A stretch of 64,000 nt of DNA from UBA987 sp002292105. GTDB lineage: Bacteria; Bacteroidota; Bacteroidia; NS11-12g; UBA9320. The DNA is taken from contig OX044357.1 in NCBI GenBank assembly GCA_943846675.1, positions 2,356,001-2,420,000 of the forward strand, written 5' to 3'. Shown here piece by piece: positions 1-8,046 of the stretch (its first letter is position 1; the number at the start of each line of letters is the position of its first letter). The notes under the pieces are model-generated. The model did no database searches. It saw only the letters and a program-made list of their open reading frames with translations, and was not told the origin of the DNA. A program made the translations under genes and the position numbers.

Positions 1-1
1 A

Positions 2-865
2 TGCAACAGGCCTTGTTCTTTCTGTGCAATTCCTCAAATGCGTGGAAAGCATGTTTCTAAACCCATTGAACTTCTTATAAAGGAAGCTGAAAACCTTGCA
101 AAAAATGGGTGTAAAGAGCTGATGTTGATAGCGCAAGATTCTACCTATTACGGCCTTGATTTATACAATGAACGTAAACTTGCCGGCCTCATGGATTCGT
201 TGGCCAATGTCAACGGTATAGACTGGATTCGTTTACATTATGCATATCCATCGCAGTTCCCAATGGAAGTGCTTGACGTGATTAAGAACAATACATCGAT
301 TTGCAATTATCTTGACATGCCACTGCAGCATATCACTGACAATGTGCTAAAATTTATGCGACGTGGTATTACGAAAAGAAGGACAGTCGAGGTTGTCGAA
401 CACATTAAATCGCACAATCCTGATTTGTCATTTAGAACCACAATGCTTGTTGGTCATCCTGGCGAAACAGAAAACGATTTCCTCGAATTGTGTGATTTCG
501 TAGAGACGTATAAATTTGACCGACTCGGCGTTTTTACCTATTCACATGAAGACGGAACGCACGCCCACACATTGGCCGACGATATACCGGAAAAAGAAAA
601 ACAAGCACGGGCAAGTCACATAATGGAACTTCAAGAACAAATCAGTTTTGATTTGAATCAAAGTAAAATTGGGAAAACCAAAAGAGTACTTATTGATCGT
701 ATTGAGAACAATTTCTTCATAGGTAGAACAGAAGCCGACTCTCCTGAAGTAGACAATGAGGTACTTATTCCGCAAAACAATGATTATTTGAGAATAGGTG
801 ATTTCGTAAATGTTAAAATAGAAACTGCAAAAGAATTTGACTTATATGGAAGCGTCGTTAAATAA
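2..865 (+). CDS. rimO: Ribosomal protein S12 methylthiotransferase RimO (5'-truncated)
   Basis: RimO is a radical-SAM enzyme with two Fe-S clusters that adds a methylthio group to a conserved Asp of ribosomal protein S12. The reading frame is open to the left window edge, and its first visible residues are CNRPCSFC, the CxxxCxxC cluster motif of radical-SAM proteins. The downstream AIPQMRGKHVS and LIAQDSTYYG blocks favour RimO over its tRNA-modifying relative MiaB. A C-terminal TRAM-like segment occupies about the last 65 of the 287 visible residues. The N-terminal MTTase domain and the real start lie outside the window. An internal ATG at 38 would begin after the cluster cysteines and cannot be the true start. 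bshC begins 20 nt before the rimO stop, so the two are probably cotranscribed. Confidence 0.95.
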   Translation, partial: CNRPCSFCAIPQMRGKHVSKPIELLIKEAENLAKNGCKELMLIAQDSTYYGLDLYNERKLAGLMDSLANVNGIDWIRLHYAYPSQFPMEVLDVIKNNTSICNYLDMPLQHITDNVLKFMRRGITKRRTVEVVEHIKSHNPDLSFRTTMLVGHPGETENDFLELCDFVETYKFDRLGVFTYSHEDGTHAHTLADDIPEKEKQARASHIMELQEQISFDLNQSKIGKTKRVLIDRIENNFFIGRTEADSPEVDNEVLIPQNNDYLRIGDFVNVKIETAKEFDLYGSVVK

Positions 866-2468
866 TTTTCACATACATCACATTGACGCAAAAGACACAG
901 ACTTTTATAAACCAGTTCTTTCTAATTTAACTAATCCCGAATTTGCTAAAGACTTATTAAACACAGAAGGTGTTTCTGCGTTAGGAAAAACCATTACGCA
1001 ACAAAGTCGGTTTGATGCCGAATACCGTTCCCGCTTAGTTGAGGTATTGAAGCTGCAATACCAGAAAAGTCTGATTGATTTAACAAGTGACTCTGAGGTA
1101 TTCAAAAACATTGAAAAACTACGAGATACCAATACTTTAAGCGTCACAACAGGACAACAAATTCATATTTTTTTAGGTCCATTCTTTGTCGTTAACAAAA
1201 TCCTATCATGCTGCGCCGAAGCCAACAAAATAGCCGAGGAACTGCCTGACAATGATGTAGTTCCAGTCTTCTGGATGGCAAGTGAAGACCATGATTTTGA
1301 TGAAATAAAGTCGACTCGACTGTATAATGAAACCTACGACTGGGAAATGGATTCGCAAGGCCCTGTGGGCCGGTTAAACCCAAAGTCATTAGTTGCTCTT
1401 GTAGAGAAGGCCCAACAGAGAATTGATCAAACAGAAGACAATCTGCAGTTTTTAGATGACTGCAAATATGCTTATGCCAACTGTAACACTTTTGCGGATG
1501 CCACTCGCTACATCGTTCACAAGCACTTTGAAGATACTGGGATTGTGGTTATCGACCCCGATGATCCGTTTCTAAAATCAAAAAGTATAGACTTATTCCA
1601 ATCCGATATTTTTGACCATAAGCCTTCAGCAGCCATAGACAAAGGTATAGAGACAATGAAACGCTTTGGCATCAAAGCACCAATCAATACGCGGCCAATA
1701 AACACATTCTATATAACTGATAACCAAAGAAATAGAATAGAAAAGAAAAACGAATCGTTGTTTAGTTTGGTCGGCACAGAAACAACCTTTTCAGCCGACC
1801 AACTGCGTCAAAAAATTAAGGATAACCCGGAGTGTTTTAGCCCAAATGCCTTATTACGACCTTTGTATCAACAAACGATATTGCCAAATATTCAGTACGT
1901 GTGTGGTGCAAGTGAAATTATATATTGGTTGGAGCTTAAAAATGCCATGGAAGGCTCGGAATTGGTCTACCCTATTTTGTCCATTCGCAAGTCCATGTTT
2001 TTTGTATCTGAAAAAAACGTACAGAAACTTGACAAAAACCAAATTCCATTAGCATACCTCTTCCTCAGCGAAGCGAATGTTACCGAAATTATCGTTTCAA
2101 AAGATAGTGACGTACTTGCTGACTTGGAATCAGGAATTGCAAGTGTTGCATTTCAGCTAAACCAGATCAACAACACGTTCAAACGCTTTGATTTCATTCA
2201 GTCCAAAAAGTCAGAAAAGATTAACAATCAGGCAATTAATGAGTTAAAACAGCAGCACGCTAAAGTTGTCGATCACGCGTCTAAAGAAAATCCAGTATTG
2301 CATTTGGTATCAAAGATCAAATCAAATGTATACGACGAATCATACAACCAAGAACGTAGTAAATTTATTCTTGGAATGATACCACAAATGAAGATGGCGC
2401 AATCAATATTCAATTCGAACACCAACATTTTCGTAAACCATCGAATAATCACTGCGGTATCTCACTAA
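846..2468 (+). CDS. bshC: Bacillithiol biosynthesis cysteine-adding enzyme BshC
   Basis: BshC is the putative ligase that adds cysteine to GlcN-malate in the last step of bacillithiol synthesis, in the cytoplasm. The 540-residue length is typical. Family signatures are clear: TTGQQIHIFLGPFF near residue 100, then PVFWMASEDHDFDE, matching the nucleotide-site and HD-like blocks of BshC. A coiled-coil region in the last third is also normal for the family. I chose ATG 846 over an in-frame TTG at 837 because the ATG gives a normal N-terminus (MEASLNNFHIHHID). The start overlaps the rimO 3' end by 20 nt, suggesting translational coupling. bshA and bshB are not in the window. Assignment rests on motifs and length. 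Confidence 0.93.
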   Translation: MEASLNNFHIHHIDAKDTDFYKPVLSNLTNPEFAKDLLNTEGVSALGKTITQQSRFDAEYRSRLVEVLKLQYQKSLIDLTSDSEVFKNIEKLRDTNTLSVTTGQQIHIFLGPFFVVNKILSCCAEANKIAEELPDNDVVPVFWMASEDHDFDEIKSTRLYNETYDWEMDSQGPVGRLNPKSLVALVEKAQQRIDQTEDNLQFLDDCKYAYANCNTFADATRYIVHKHFEDTGIVVIDPDDPFLKSKSIDLFQSDIFDHKPSAAIDKGIETMKRFGIKAPINTRPINTFYITDNQRNRIEKKNESLFSLVGTETTFSADQLRQKIKDNPECFSPNALLRPLYQQTILPNIQYVCGASEIIYWLELKNAMEGSELVYPILSIRKSMFFVSEKNVQKLDKNQIPLAYLFLSEANVTEIIVSKDSDVLADLESGIASVAFQLNQINNTFKRFDFIQSKKSEKINNQAINELKQQHAKVVDHASKENPVLHLVSKIKSNVYDESYNQERSKFILGMIPQMKMAQSIFNSNTNIFVNHRIITAVSH

Positions 2469-2545
2469 AAACATTTGCTAATTGTCACATTCTTAGCTAG
2501 GTTTGCAACACAACTACGCGAATCAGTTATAGATTTAAATTGAAA

Positions 2546-4087
2546 ATGAAGAGCTTAAAAATTACCTTACTTATCGCAGCCGTATTCTGTAGTCAACTCG
2601 TATCGGCACAAATCACAAACTATTTCGAAAAATTTAGACCAGCTAAAAGATGGTCTGTTGGTCTACAACTAAGTCCAACGCATACCATGAGTGATGCGGA
2701 TGATTTTCGTGTAGGTATGGCCTTTGGCGCACACGTCAAGTATTCTGTATCACAAACATTTGGTTTAAAACTTAATGGAAACATTGGTACGCTAAATGGT
2801 TCTAGAGCAGAGCAGGATATTAGTGGAAATGGAAGTGATGGCCGAAATGTAAAATCAGGTGCTGATAATGTAAATACATTTAATGCGGGTAACTCGGCAC
2901 CAACTGAAGACAGTTACTTCTTCAAAAACAACTTCAAAGATTTGAACGTAACTGCGCAACTGACTTTAGGTAATATTTCATTTTTACGTCCATTGAGAAA
3001 AGTACAACTGTATTTGTTTACTGGATTTGGTATACTATGGAGTGATGTAAAGGGCCAGTATGAAATAGAGGCTGATGCGGTAGAATTTTATAATGCTTAT
3101 GGAGATGAATTCTTTACGCCGGAATACGACAATAACAACAACTTGGTTAATGCCATAAGTAACTATAAAGGAAACAACTTTACGGTACCTTTTGGTTTTG
3201 GATTCAAGAGAAACATGGGTAAGATGTTGGACATTGGTATTGAATACAAAAACCACTATACACGTAGTGATAATATTGATGCCTACTCATTTCCAGTTTG
3301 GAGAAACCGTGTTTTTGACTTTTACGGACTGTTAAGCGTTCAAGCAAGTATTAAATTAGGTGGTAAGGATGGTATTGACGATCACTATGATTGGTTAAAC
3401 CCTGTAGAGTCGATATACACTACACTGGATTCCTTGCAGATATTAGAAGAGAAAGTAGACTTGATGTTGTTAGATACGGATGATGATGGTGTCGCTGATT
3501 ATTGGGACAAGGAGCCAGACACAGACAAGAATGCCTGGGTTTGGGGAAGTGGAGAAGCTGCTGATATCGATACAGATGGTGTACCTGACTATAAAGACGC
3601 AGAACCTTATTCTGAAAAAGGTGCTATTGTTGATGGTGATGGTATCATGATTGACGTTGATAAGGATGGTGTACCTGATTACAGAGACGAAGACACCAAA
3701 ACACAATCGGGCACTCTGGTTAACCCACGTACAGGAACTGCAGTTAAAGTAGGTGGTGGCGCTTGTTGCGATTGCGAAGATGTACTTTTACCATCTGTCG
3801 TGTTTGACAACGGTAGTTCTAGAATAAAGCCAGAGTTTTACGGATCACTGTATAGTGTTGCTGAGAAAATGAAAGCTTGTCCAGATTTAAAGGTATTGGC
3901 TTCTGGTTATGCCGTTAGAAGTAAATCAGGTTCTCAGTTAGCATTCAAACGTGCTACGGCAATCATTGATTACTTAAATGCAAACTATAACATTCCTCGT
4001 GACCGTTTCAGTATGGACACTGAAGGTGCAGCCCCTGATGGAGTGGACTATGGTTCAAGAAGAATCGATTTACTAAAAGTCAGATAG
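2546..4087 (+). CDS. OmpA-family outer-membrane protein with TSP3 calcium repeats
   Basis: This 513-residue protein is probably anchored in the outer membrane. It has a Sec signal peptide ending near SAQ (residue 20), an N-terminal half of about 270 residues that looks like an OprF-type beta-barrel, about three thrombospondin type 3 repeats (DTDDDGVADYWD, DIDTDGVPDY, DVDKDGVPDY) that should bind calcium, and a C-terminal OmpA-like domain from about residue 405. The linker contains a CCDC cysteine cluster. In the OmpA domain the usual GHTD block reads SGYAVRSKSG, so the aspartate expected to contact peptidoglycan is not visible, while the FKRA block keeps its arginine. ATG 2546 was preferred to a TTG at 2540. 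The gene stands alone and is followed by a strong terminator. The family call is firm; its physiological role is not known from sequence. Confidence 0.9.
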   Translation: MKSLKITLLIAAVFCSQLVSAQITNYFEKFRPAKRWSVGLQLSPTHTMSDADDFRVGMAFGAHVKYSVSQTFGLKLNGNIGTLNGSRAEQDISGNGSDGRNVKSGADNVNTFNAGNSAPTEDSYFFKNNFKDLNVTAQLTLGNISFLRPLRKVQLYLFTGFGILWSDVKGQYEIEADAVEFYNAYGDEFFTPEYDNNNNLVNAISNYKGNNFTVPFGFGFKRNMGKMLDIGIEYKNHYTRSDNIDAYSFPVWRNRVFDFYGLLSVQASIKLGGKDGIDDHYDWLNPVESIYTTLDSLQILEEKVDLMLLDTDDDGVADYWDKEPDTDKNAWVWGSGEAADIDTDGVPDYKDAEPYSEKGAIVDGDGIMIDVDKDGVPDYRDEDTKTQSGTLVNPRTGTAVKVGGGACCDCEDVLLPSVVFDNGSSRIKPEFYGSLYSVAEKMKACPDLKVLASGYAVRSKSGSQLAFKRATAIIDYLNANYNIPRDRFSMDTEGAAPDGVDYGSRRIDLLKVR

Positions 4088-4112
4088 ACTAAAAATATTT
4101 CAATTATAAAAA

Positions 4113-4141
4113 GGCTCCAATTAAATTGGAGCCTTTTTTTT
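4113..4141 (+). terminator. Intrinsic terminator after the OmpA-family gene
   Basis: An 8-bp perfect stem (GGCTCCAA / TTGGAGCC) with a TTAAA loop is followed directly by eight T residues. It lies 26 nt after the stop codon. Confidence 0.9.
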
Positions 4142-4349
4142 GTTTAGATGGTATTGAACTTCTGTGTGTAAGCAGCGTGCCAAATTAACTAACCGTTGAC
4201 CGGTAAAAACTACATCCCGTATAGCCGAAGTTAAAGCCCAAATAAACGACTAGTCGATTCGATTGACACCAATAAACTCTGAAGCCATTACTATAACGTT
4301 AACCGCACGCGAATAAACCATCCCTTAGTCCATATCAAAAAAGGAGCAC
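4142..4349. other. Intergenic spacer between convergent genes, no feature seen
   Basis: This stretch lies between two facing terminators. The longest ORFs I can read are about 23 codons and unconvincing. No tRNA, repeat array or promoter box stands out. Confidence 0.5.
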
Positions 4350-4380
4350 AAAAAAATGGTCCACAATTCATTGCGGACCA
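4350..4380 (-). terminator. Intrinsic terminator for the minus-strand lipoprotein gene
   Basis: On the minus strand the stem TGGTCCGCAAT / ATTGTGGACCA, with one G-U pair, is followed by seven T residues. The G-U pair would be an A-C mismatch on the plus strand, which supports minus-strand use. It lies about 20 nt past the stop of the gene at 4401-5558. Confidence 0.85.
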
Positions 4381-4400
4381 TCATCAACTAGTAAATTTCT

Positions 4401-5558
4401 CTAATTGTATGCCCTATAATATTGATCAATAGATCGGATAACTTGATTGTAAATAGGTTGTGTAAACTCAATAAACATATCTTGTGGTGAAGGTGGGAAG
4501 CGTTCTCTCAACTTTGTTATCCCGAGTTGTTCATTGCTCAAGGCTTCTTCTTGACCGTTATATGTTGCCCACTCCGTGCTCCAAACAAAAGTGCCTGGGA
4601 GTTTTCGTTGTCGGATAGTCGACCCACTCTGCGCATCCACAATCTGAAAATCAAGCAGTCCACTAGACGTAAGTGTTTTCGTATAGGTCGTTAGCTCAGC
4701 TTTTACGGTCCCATAAACAGCTTGTTCCCCATCGCTAGTTTTTTCGACACCAATTTCGACACTATCCTTCTCAATGGTTTCTACACGCTCTCTAACAAAC
4801 GTTTGCCCAACAACAAAGTCATCGAACTGCATGACGATGACATCGTCCGGAATAAGTGCTACATCACCTAAGTCTGCCTCACGGTAAAACCGAACGAAGG
4901 TATAGTTCAAGGCATTGACATGTTCAAGTATAGAATTTTGAAAAAACTCATTCGTCAGACTCAGTCGTCTAGAATGAACTGGAATTTCTTCAATTAATAC
5001 GTGCACGGTGCCAAGCGTAAGTGCAGAATCTAAATAAAGATCAATCCCCGCGTATTTAGGCGTATAGTCTTTTGCGGTCATGAACGAGCGATAAGCTGCT
5101 CGAGCACTTGGTTTTGTATACTTCCGAAACTCCAACAATCCTGCATCGAAATGTGCCTTTGACGCCAATAACCTAGCATCGTCGAATTCTGTTTGAAACA
5201 ATCTAGGATTTGTAAAAATATTCAAACAAGATGGGCATTTCACTATTTCATTGTACAGCCCATTGAGTTGTGTATAATGCGTTACAACAGCATCCCATTT
5301 AAACTGATCACTACTCGCTTTTGCTACTTCAATTGCATTTAAATGATACTCAAGCGCATGCTCGTAAGCCAAAGGCAAATACTGTCGTGCCTTTTTGCTG
5401 TCTGGGTTGTTTCTTAATCTTTTGATGGCCTGCATCGTGGCAGCATCGTAATCTCCTTGTTCAAATCGCTTTTTACCTGTAACACAACCCGAAGAAATCG
5501 ACAGGACTATGATAAAAAGAAAGCCAAGGTTAAATAGAGGGTAAATTTTTGTTCTCAT
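4401..5558 (-). CDS. Predicted lipoprotein with TPR-like N-terminal region, function unknown
   Basis: I do not recognise this 385-residue protein. It begins with a lipoprotein signal: a basic n-region, a hydrophobic stretch and a lipobox ending SISSGC at about residue 25, so it should be attached to a membrane after export. The segment after the lipobox (KRFEQGDYDAATMQAIKRL) resembles a TPR helix pair and is followed by about 150 helical residues containing a CPSC pair. The second half looks like beta-structure and contains a patch of charged and polar residues. The gene is monocistronic as far as can be seen, with its own terminator downstream and a 143-nt gap to tpiA upstream. A role in envelope assembly or stress is possible, but nothing in the neighbourhood indicates one. 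Confidence 0.75.
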   Translation of the reverse strand: MRTKIYPLFNLGFLFIIVLSISSGCVTGKKRFEQGDYDAATMQAIKRLRNNPDSKKARQYLPLAYEHALEYHLNAIEVAKASSDQFKWDAVVTHYTQLNGLYNEIVKCPSCLNIFTNPRLFQTEFDDARLLASKAHFDAGLLEFRKYTKPSARAAYRSFMTAKDYTPKYAGIDLYLDSALTLGTVHVLIEEIPVHSRRLSLTNEFFQNSILEHVNALNYTFVRFYREADLGDVALIPDDVIVMQFDDFVVGQTFVRERVETIEKDSVEIGVEKTSDGEQAVYGTVKAELTTYTKTLTSSGLLDFQIVDAQSGSTIRQRKLPGTFVWSTEWATYNGQEEALSNEQLGITKLRERFPPSPQDMFIEFTQPIYNQVIRSIDQYYRAYN

Positions 5559-5701
5559 AACTTATATTTAAATGTCCTATGATACCAATGGCAAAAACCA
5601 GCCCATTTCATAAAACAAGTCAAGAAGGTAGTGCGAATATCATACGTAGTAAGGGATGTACCAAACTAGCAACTCGGCAAGCACTGTACAGTAAATTGGA
5701 A

Positions 5702-6457
5702 TTAAGCGGTTACGATACCGGCAAAACTTTCAGCATTCAGGGCTGCACCACCAATTAAACCACCGTCTATATCGTCCATTGAAAAAAGTTCACCAGCATT
5801 GTTCGGCTTAACACTCCCCCCATACAAAATGCGTGTGTTTTGAGCCACTGAGGCTGTGCAAATGCCTTCCAATACTTTACGTGAATATGCATGAATCTCT
5901 TGTGCTTGTTCAGCTGTTGCGGTTTTACCTGTACCAATTGCCCAAACAGGTTCATAGGCTAAAGTAACTTGCGCCCATTGCTCCTCAGTCAGGTGACCAG
6001 TACCAGCTTCAATTTGGTTTTTAACCACATCAAAATGGCGTTCATTCTCACGTTCTTCTAATGTTTCACCGTAACAGTATATAACGTTCAATCCGTTTGC
6101 CAAAGCAGTAGTTACTTTTTCAGCCAATATTTCATTTGTCTCACCACAATATGCTCTGCGTTCAGAATGACCTACCAATACAGAATCGACTGGTACAGAT
6201 GTCAGCATCTGTGCTGAGACTTCACCGGTATAAGCACCGCCATCTTTGTGATGACAGTTTTGTGCACCCAATGTAATCCCACTGCCATTCAAAGAATTAT
6301 GAAAAATTTTCAAATGTGTAAATGGTGCATAAATATGGACGTCGCAATCTTTTAGTTCTGGCTCCCTAACCTCATGTAAGATTTCCTTTAATAACTTAAA
6401 CCCGTCGTTTAAATCTGTGTTCATCTTCCAGTTTCCTGCAACTAATCTTTTTCTCAT
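5702..6457 (-). CDS. tpiA: Triosephosphate isomerase
   Basis: TpiA interconverts dihydroxyacetone phosphate and glyceraldehyde 3-phosphate in glycolysis and gluconeogenesis. The 251-residue protein starts MRKRLVAGNWKMN, with the active-site Asn9 and Lys11, and has the catalytic His in VLVGHSERR, the catalytic Glu in AYEPVWAIGTG, and the phosphate-binding GGLIGGAAL near the C-terminus. The frame stays open 57 nt further upstream, but the ATG at 6457 gives the conventional N-terminus, so I chose it. The gene follows the GlmU-family gene with a 19-nt gap and the same orientation, so they probably form one transcript. All key residues are present. Confidence 0.97.
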   Translation of the reverse strand: MRKRLVAGNWKMNTDLNDGFKLLKEILHEVREPELKDCDVHIYAPFTHLKIFHNSLNGSGITLGAQNCHHKDGGAYTGEVSAQMLTSVPVDSVLVGHSERRAYCGETNEILAEKVTTALANGLNVIYCYGETLEERENERHFDVVKNQIEAGTGHLTEEQWAQVTLAYEPVWAIGTGKTATAEQAQEIHAYSRKVLEGICTASVAQNTRILYGGSVKPNNAGELFSMDDIDGGLIGGAALNAESFAGIVTA

Positions 6458-6476
6458 TGTATTATGTTCTATAGTT

Positions 6477-7643
6477 TTATTTCTCCCAAAATCGATTGGT
6501 TTGTGTCTCTTCAAAAACGTGCTCTAAAATTTTTGTCTCGACGTCGTCAAAGGATTTACTTCTTCTTGCAAAAACCAATGAAGCCGTATCAGATGCTTTT
6601 TTTAATTGATATGTACTGTAACCCGACGCACCACCCCAAGCAAAGGAAGGCACATAGTTTCTTGGAAATCCAGACCCAAAAATATTTGCAGACACGCCAA
6701 TTACCGTACCTGTATTAAACATCGTATTTATACCGCACTTGCTATGATCCCCCATAATGAGGCCACAGAATTGCTTTGCTGTATTGCGGAATCGTTTATC
6801 CGGGTAACTCCAAATCTTAACGTCGGCATAGTTATTTTTAAGATTGGAATTGTTCGTGTCAGCGCCCAAATTACACCATTCGCCAATCACACTGTTTCCT
6901 AAAAATCCGTCATGCCCTTTATTTGAATAACCGATAATAACACAATTGTTAACCTCTCCCCCAACCTTAGAATGAGGACCTATAGTTGTTGGCCCGTAAA
7001 CTTTAGCACCTAATTTTAATGACGCTGAATCACATAATGCTAATCCACCCCGCACAATGGCGCCTTCCATCACCTCAGCATTTGCTCCAATATAGATGCT
7101 GCCATTTGACGTATTCAAAATAGCCCCTTCTACTTTTGCTCCCTCATCGATAAACAGTCTGCCATTACCCAATAAAGTATTGGTACTAGAAAGCACTTGT
7201 GACTGTCGATTTACTGTAACTAAGTCAAAATCACTTTCTATTTCTTGACCGTTTAACGAAAAGATATCCTCTGGGTAGTTTATAAAAGTTGCTTCCGTAC
7301 TTGATTCATTTTCTGAAACATCATCGAATTGGGCTGAACGCTTGGCAATTAAACGGCCACCTTCTGAAACTAAAGAAGTATTAAAATCAAGGCTTTTTAT
7401 TGATTGGACTAACGACTCGGTTGGTAAACACGCACCATTGATAAAAATGTTATCCGCTGTGTTACGTTCTGGATATTTATCGCGCAGGTATTCTTCAGTT
7501 TTATGACTTGATGTAGATGCCAACCGCTTATCCCATTTTTCGGCAATAGTAAGGATGCCGATGCGAATTTGAGCCACAGGACGCGTAAAGGTCAATGGCA
7601 AAAGGTTGTCACGTGAATGATCATCGAATAAAACTGAATTCAT
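6477..7643 (-). CDS. GlmU-family sugar nucleotidyltransferase / acyltransferase-like protein
   Basis: This 388-residue protein matches the Bacteroidota-type alternative GlmU family, thought to make UDP-N-acetylglucosamine for peptidoglycan and lipid A. The N-terminal block FDDHSRDNLLPLTFTRPVAQ replaces the classical LxAGxGTRM loop of E. coli GlmU. Residues from about 150 to 330 form hexapeptide repeats of a left-handed beta-helix (for example GAKVEGAILNTSNGSIYIGA and KLGAKVYGPTTIGPHSKVGG), the acyltransferase part. The C-terminus contains HVFEETQTNRFW. It precedes tpiA by 19 nt. A -7 box sits 4 nt before the ATG. Family assignment is good; that it performs both GlmU reactions is inferred from the family. 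Confidence 0.82.
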   Translation of the reverse strand: MNSVLFDDHSRDNLLPLTFTRPVAQIRIGILTIAEKWDKRLASTSSHKTEEYLRDKYPERNTADNIFINGACLPTESLVQSIKSLDFNTSLVSEGGRLIAKRSAQFDDVSENESSTEATFINYPEDIFSLNGQEIESDFDLVTVNRQSQVLSSTNTLLGNGRLFIDEGAKVEGAILNTSNGSIYIGANAEVMEGAIVRGGLALCDSASLKLGAKVYGPTTIGPHSKVGGEVNNCVIIGYSNKGHDGFLGNSVIGEWCNLGADTNNSNLKNNYADVKIWSYPDKRFRNTAKQFCGLIMGDHSKCGINTMFNTGTVIGVSANIFGSGFPRNYVPSFAWGGASGYSTYQLKKASDTASLVFARRSKSFDDVETKILEHVFEETQTNRFWEK

Positions 7644-7647
7644 AAAC

Positions 7648-7655
7648 CAAAATTA
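7648..7655 (-). promoter_or_regulatory. -7 promoter box of the GlmU-family gene
   Basis: The minus strand reads TAATTTTG, matching TAnnTTTG, then GTTT and the ATG. A TTTG -33 box lies 18 nt upstream, inside the rpmE2 terminator. The 4-nt gap predicts transcription starting at or next to the start codon. Confidence 0.7.
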
Positions 7656-7670
7656 GTTATAAGTGGCTGA

Positions 7671-7704
7671 AAACAAACAAAGCCCTCGAATTGAGAGCTT
7701 TGTT
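7671..7704 (-). terminator. Probable terminator of rpmE2
   Basis: A 12-bp stem with one G-U pair (7676-7687 with 7693-7704, loop GAATT) is followed on the minus strand by TGTTTT. The T run is interrupted, so strength is uncertain. It separates rpmE2 from the next minus-strand gene. Confidence 0.6.
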
Positions 7705-7722
7705 GTAGATTGATTTCCAATC

Positions 7723-7974
7723 TTATTTCTTTTTTCCGTAACGTTTGTTGAACTTATCAATTCGTCCAGCTGAATCTACGAAATTCATTTTACCAGTGTA
7801 AAATGGGTGTGACGTATTTGAAATTTCAAGCTTGTACAATGGATATTCGTTTCCATCTTCCCACTTGATTGTTTCTTTTGTTTCAACGGTAGATTTAGTC
7901 ATAAACGTATGCTCATTTGACATGTCTTTAAAAACGACTAATCTATAATTTTCTGGATGTATTCCCGCTTTCAT
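7723..7974 (-). CDS. rpmE2: 50S ribosomal protein L31 type B
   Basis: L31 binds the 50S subunit near the central protuberance and contacts the small subunit. The 83-residue protein starts MKAGIHPENYRLVVFKD and contains the family block SHPFYTGKMNFVDSAGRIDKFNKRYG. It lacks the CxxC pair of zinc-binding L31, which makes it the type B, zinc-independent form normally found in Bacteroidota. The gene is single, with its own -7 promoter box 25 nt upstream and a probable terminator. It diverges from the LtaS-like gene at 8047. Confidence 0.97.
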   Translation of the reverse strand: MKAGIHPENYRLVVFKDMSNEHTFMTKSTVETKETIKWEDGNEYPLYKLEISNTSHPFYTGKMNFVDSAGRIDKFNKRYGKKK

Positions 7975-7999
7975 CTCTTTAACTATTTTTGAAGGACTG

Positions 8000-8007
8000 C
8001 AAAGGTA
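8000..8007 (-). promoter_or_regulatory. -7 promoter box of rpmE2
   Basis: The minus strand reads TACCTTTG, an exact match to the Bacteroidota -7 consensus TAnnTTTG, 25 nt before the rpmE2 ATG. Confidence 0.7.
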
Positions 8008-8046
8008 ATAGATATTTTAAAAGATACGTCACTTTTTTACACCATT

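Noticed and set aside
542..775. Minus-strand frames opposite rimO and other genes
   Set aside because: They are shadows of well-supported genes with no recognisable protein features.
5579..5758. A 59-codon plus-strand ORF entering tpiA antisense
   Set aside because: It uses mostly antisense tpiA sequence, has no promoter box and no recognisable composition; most likely chance.
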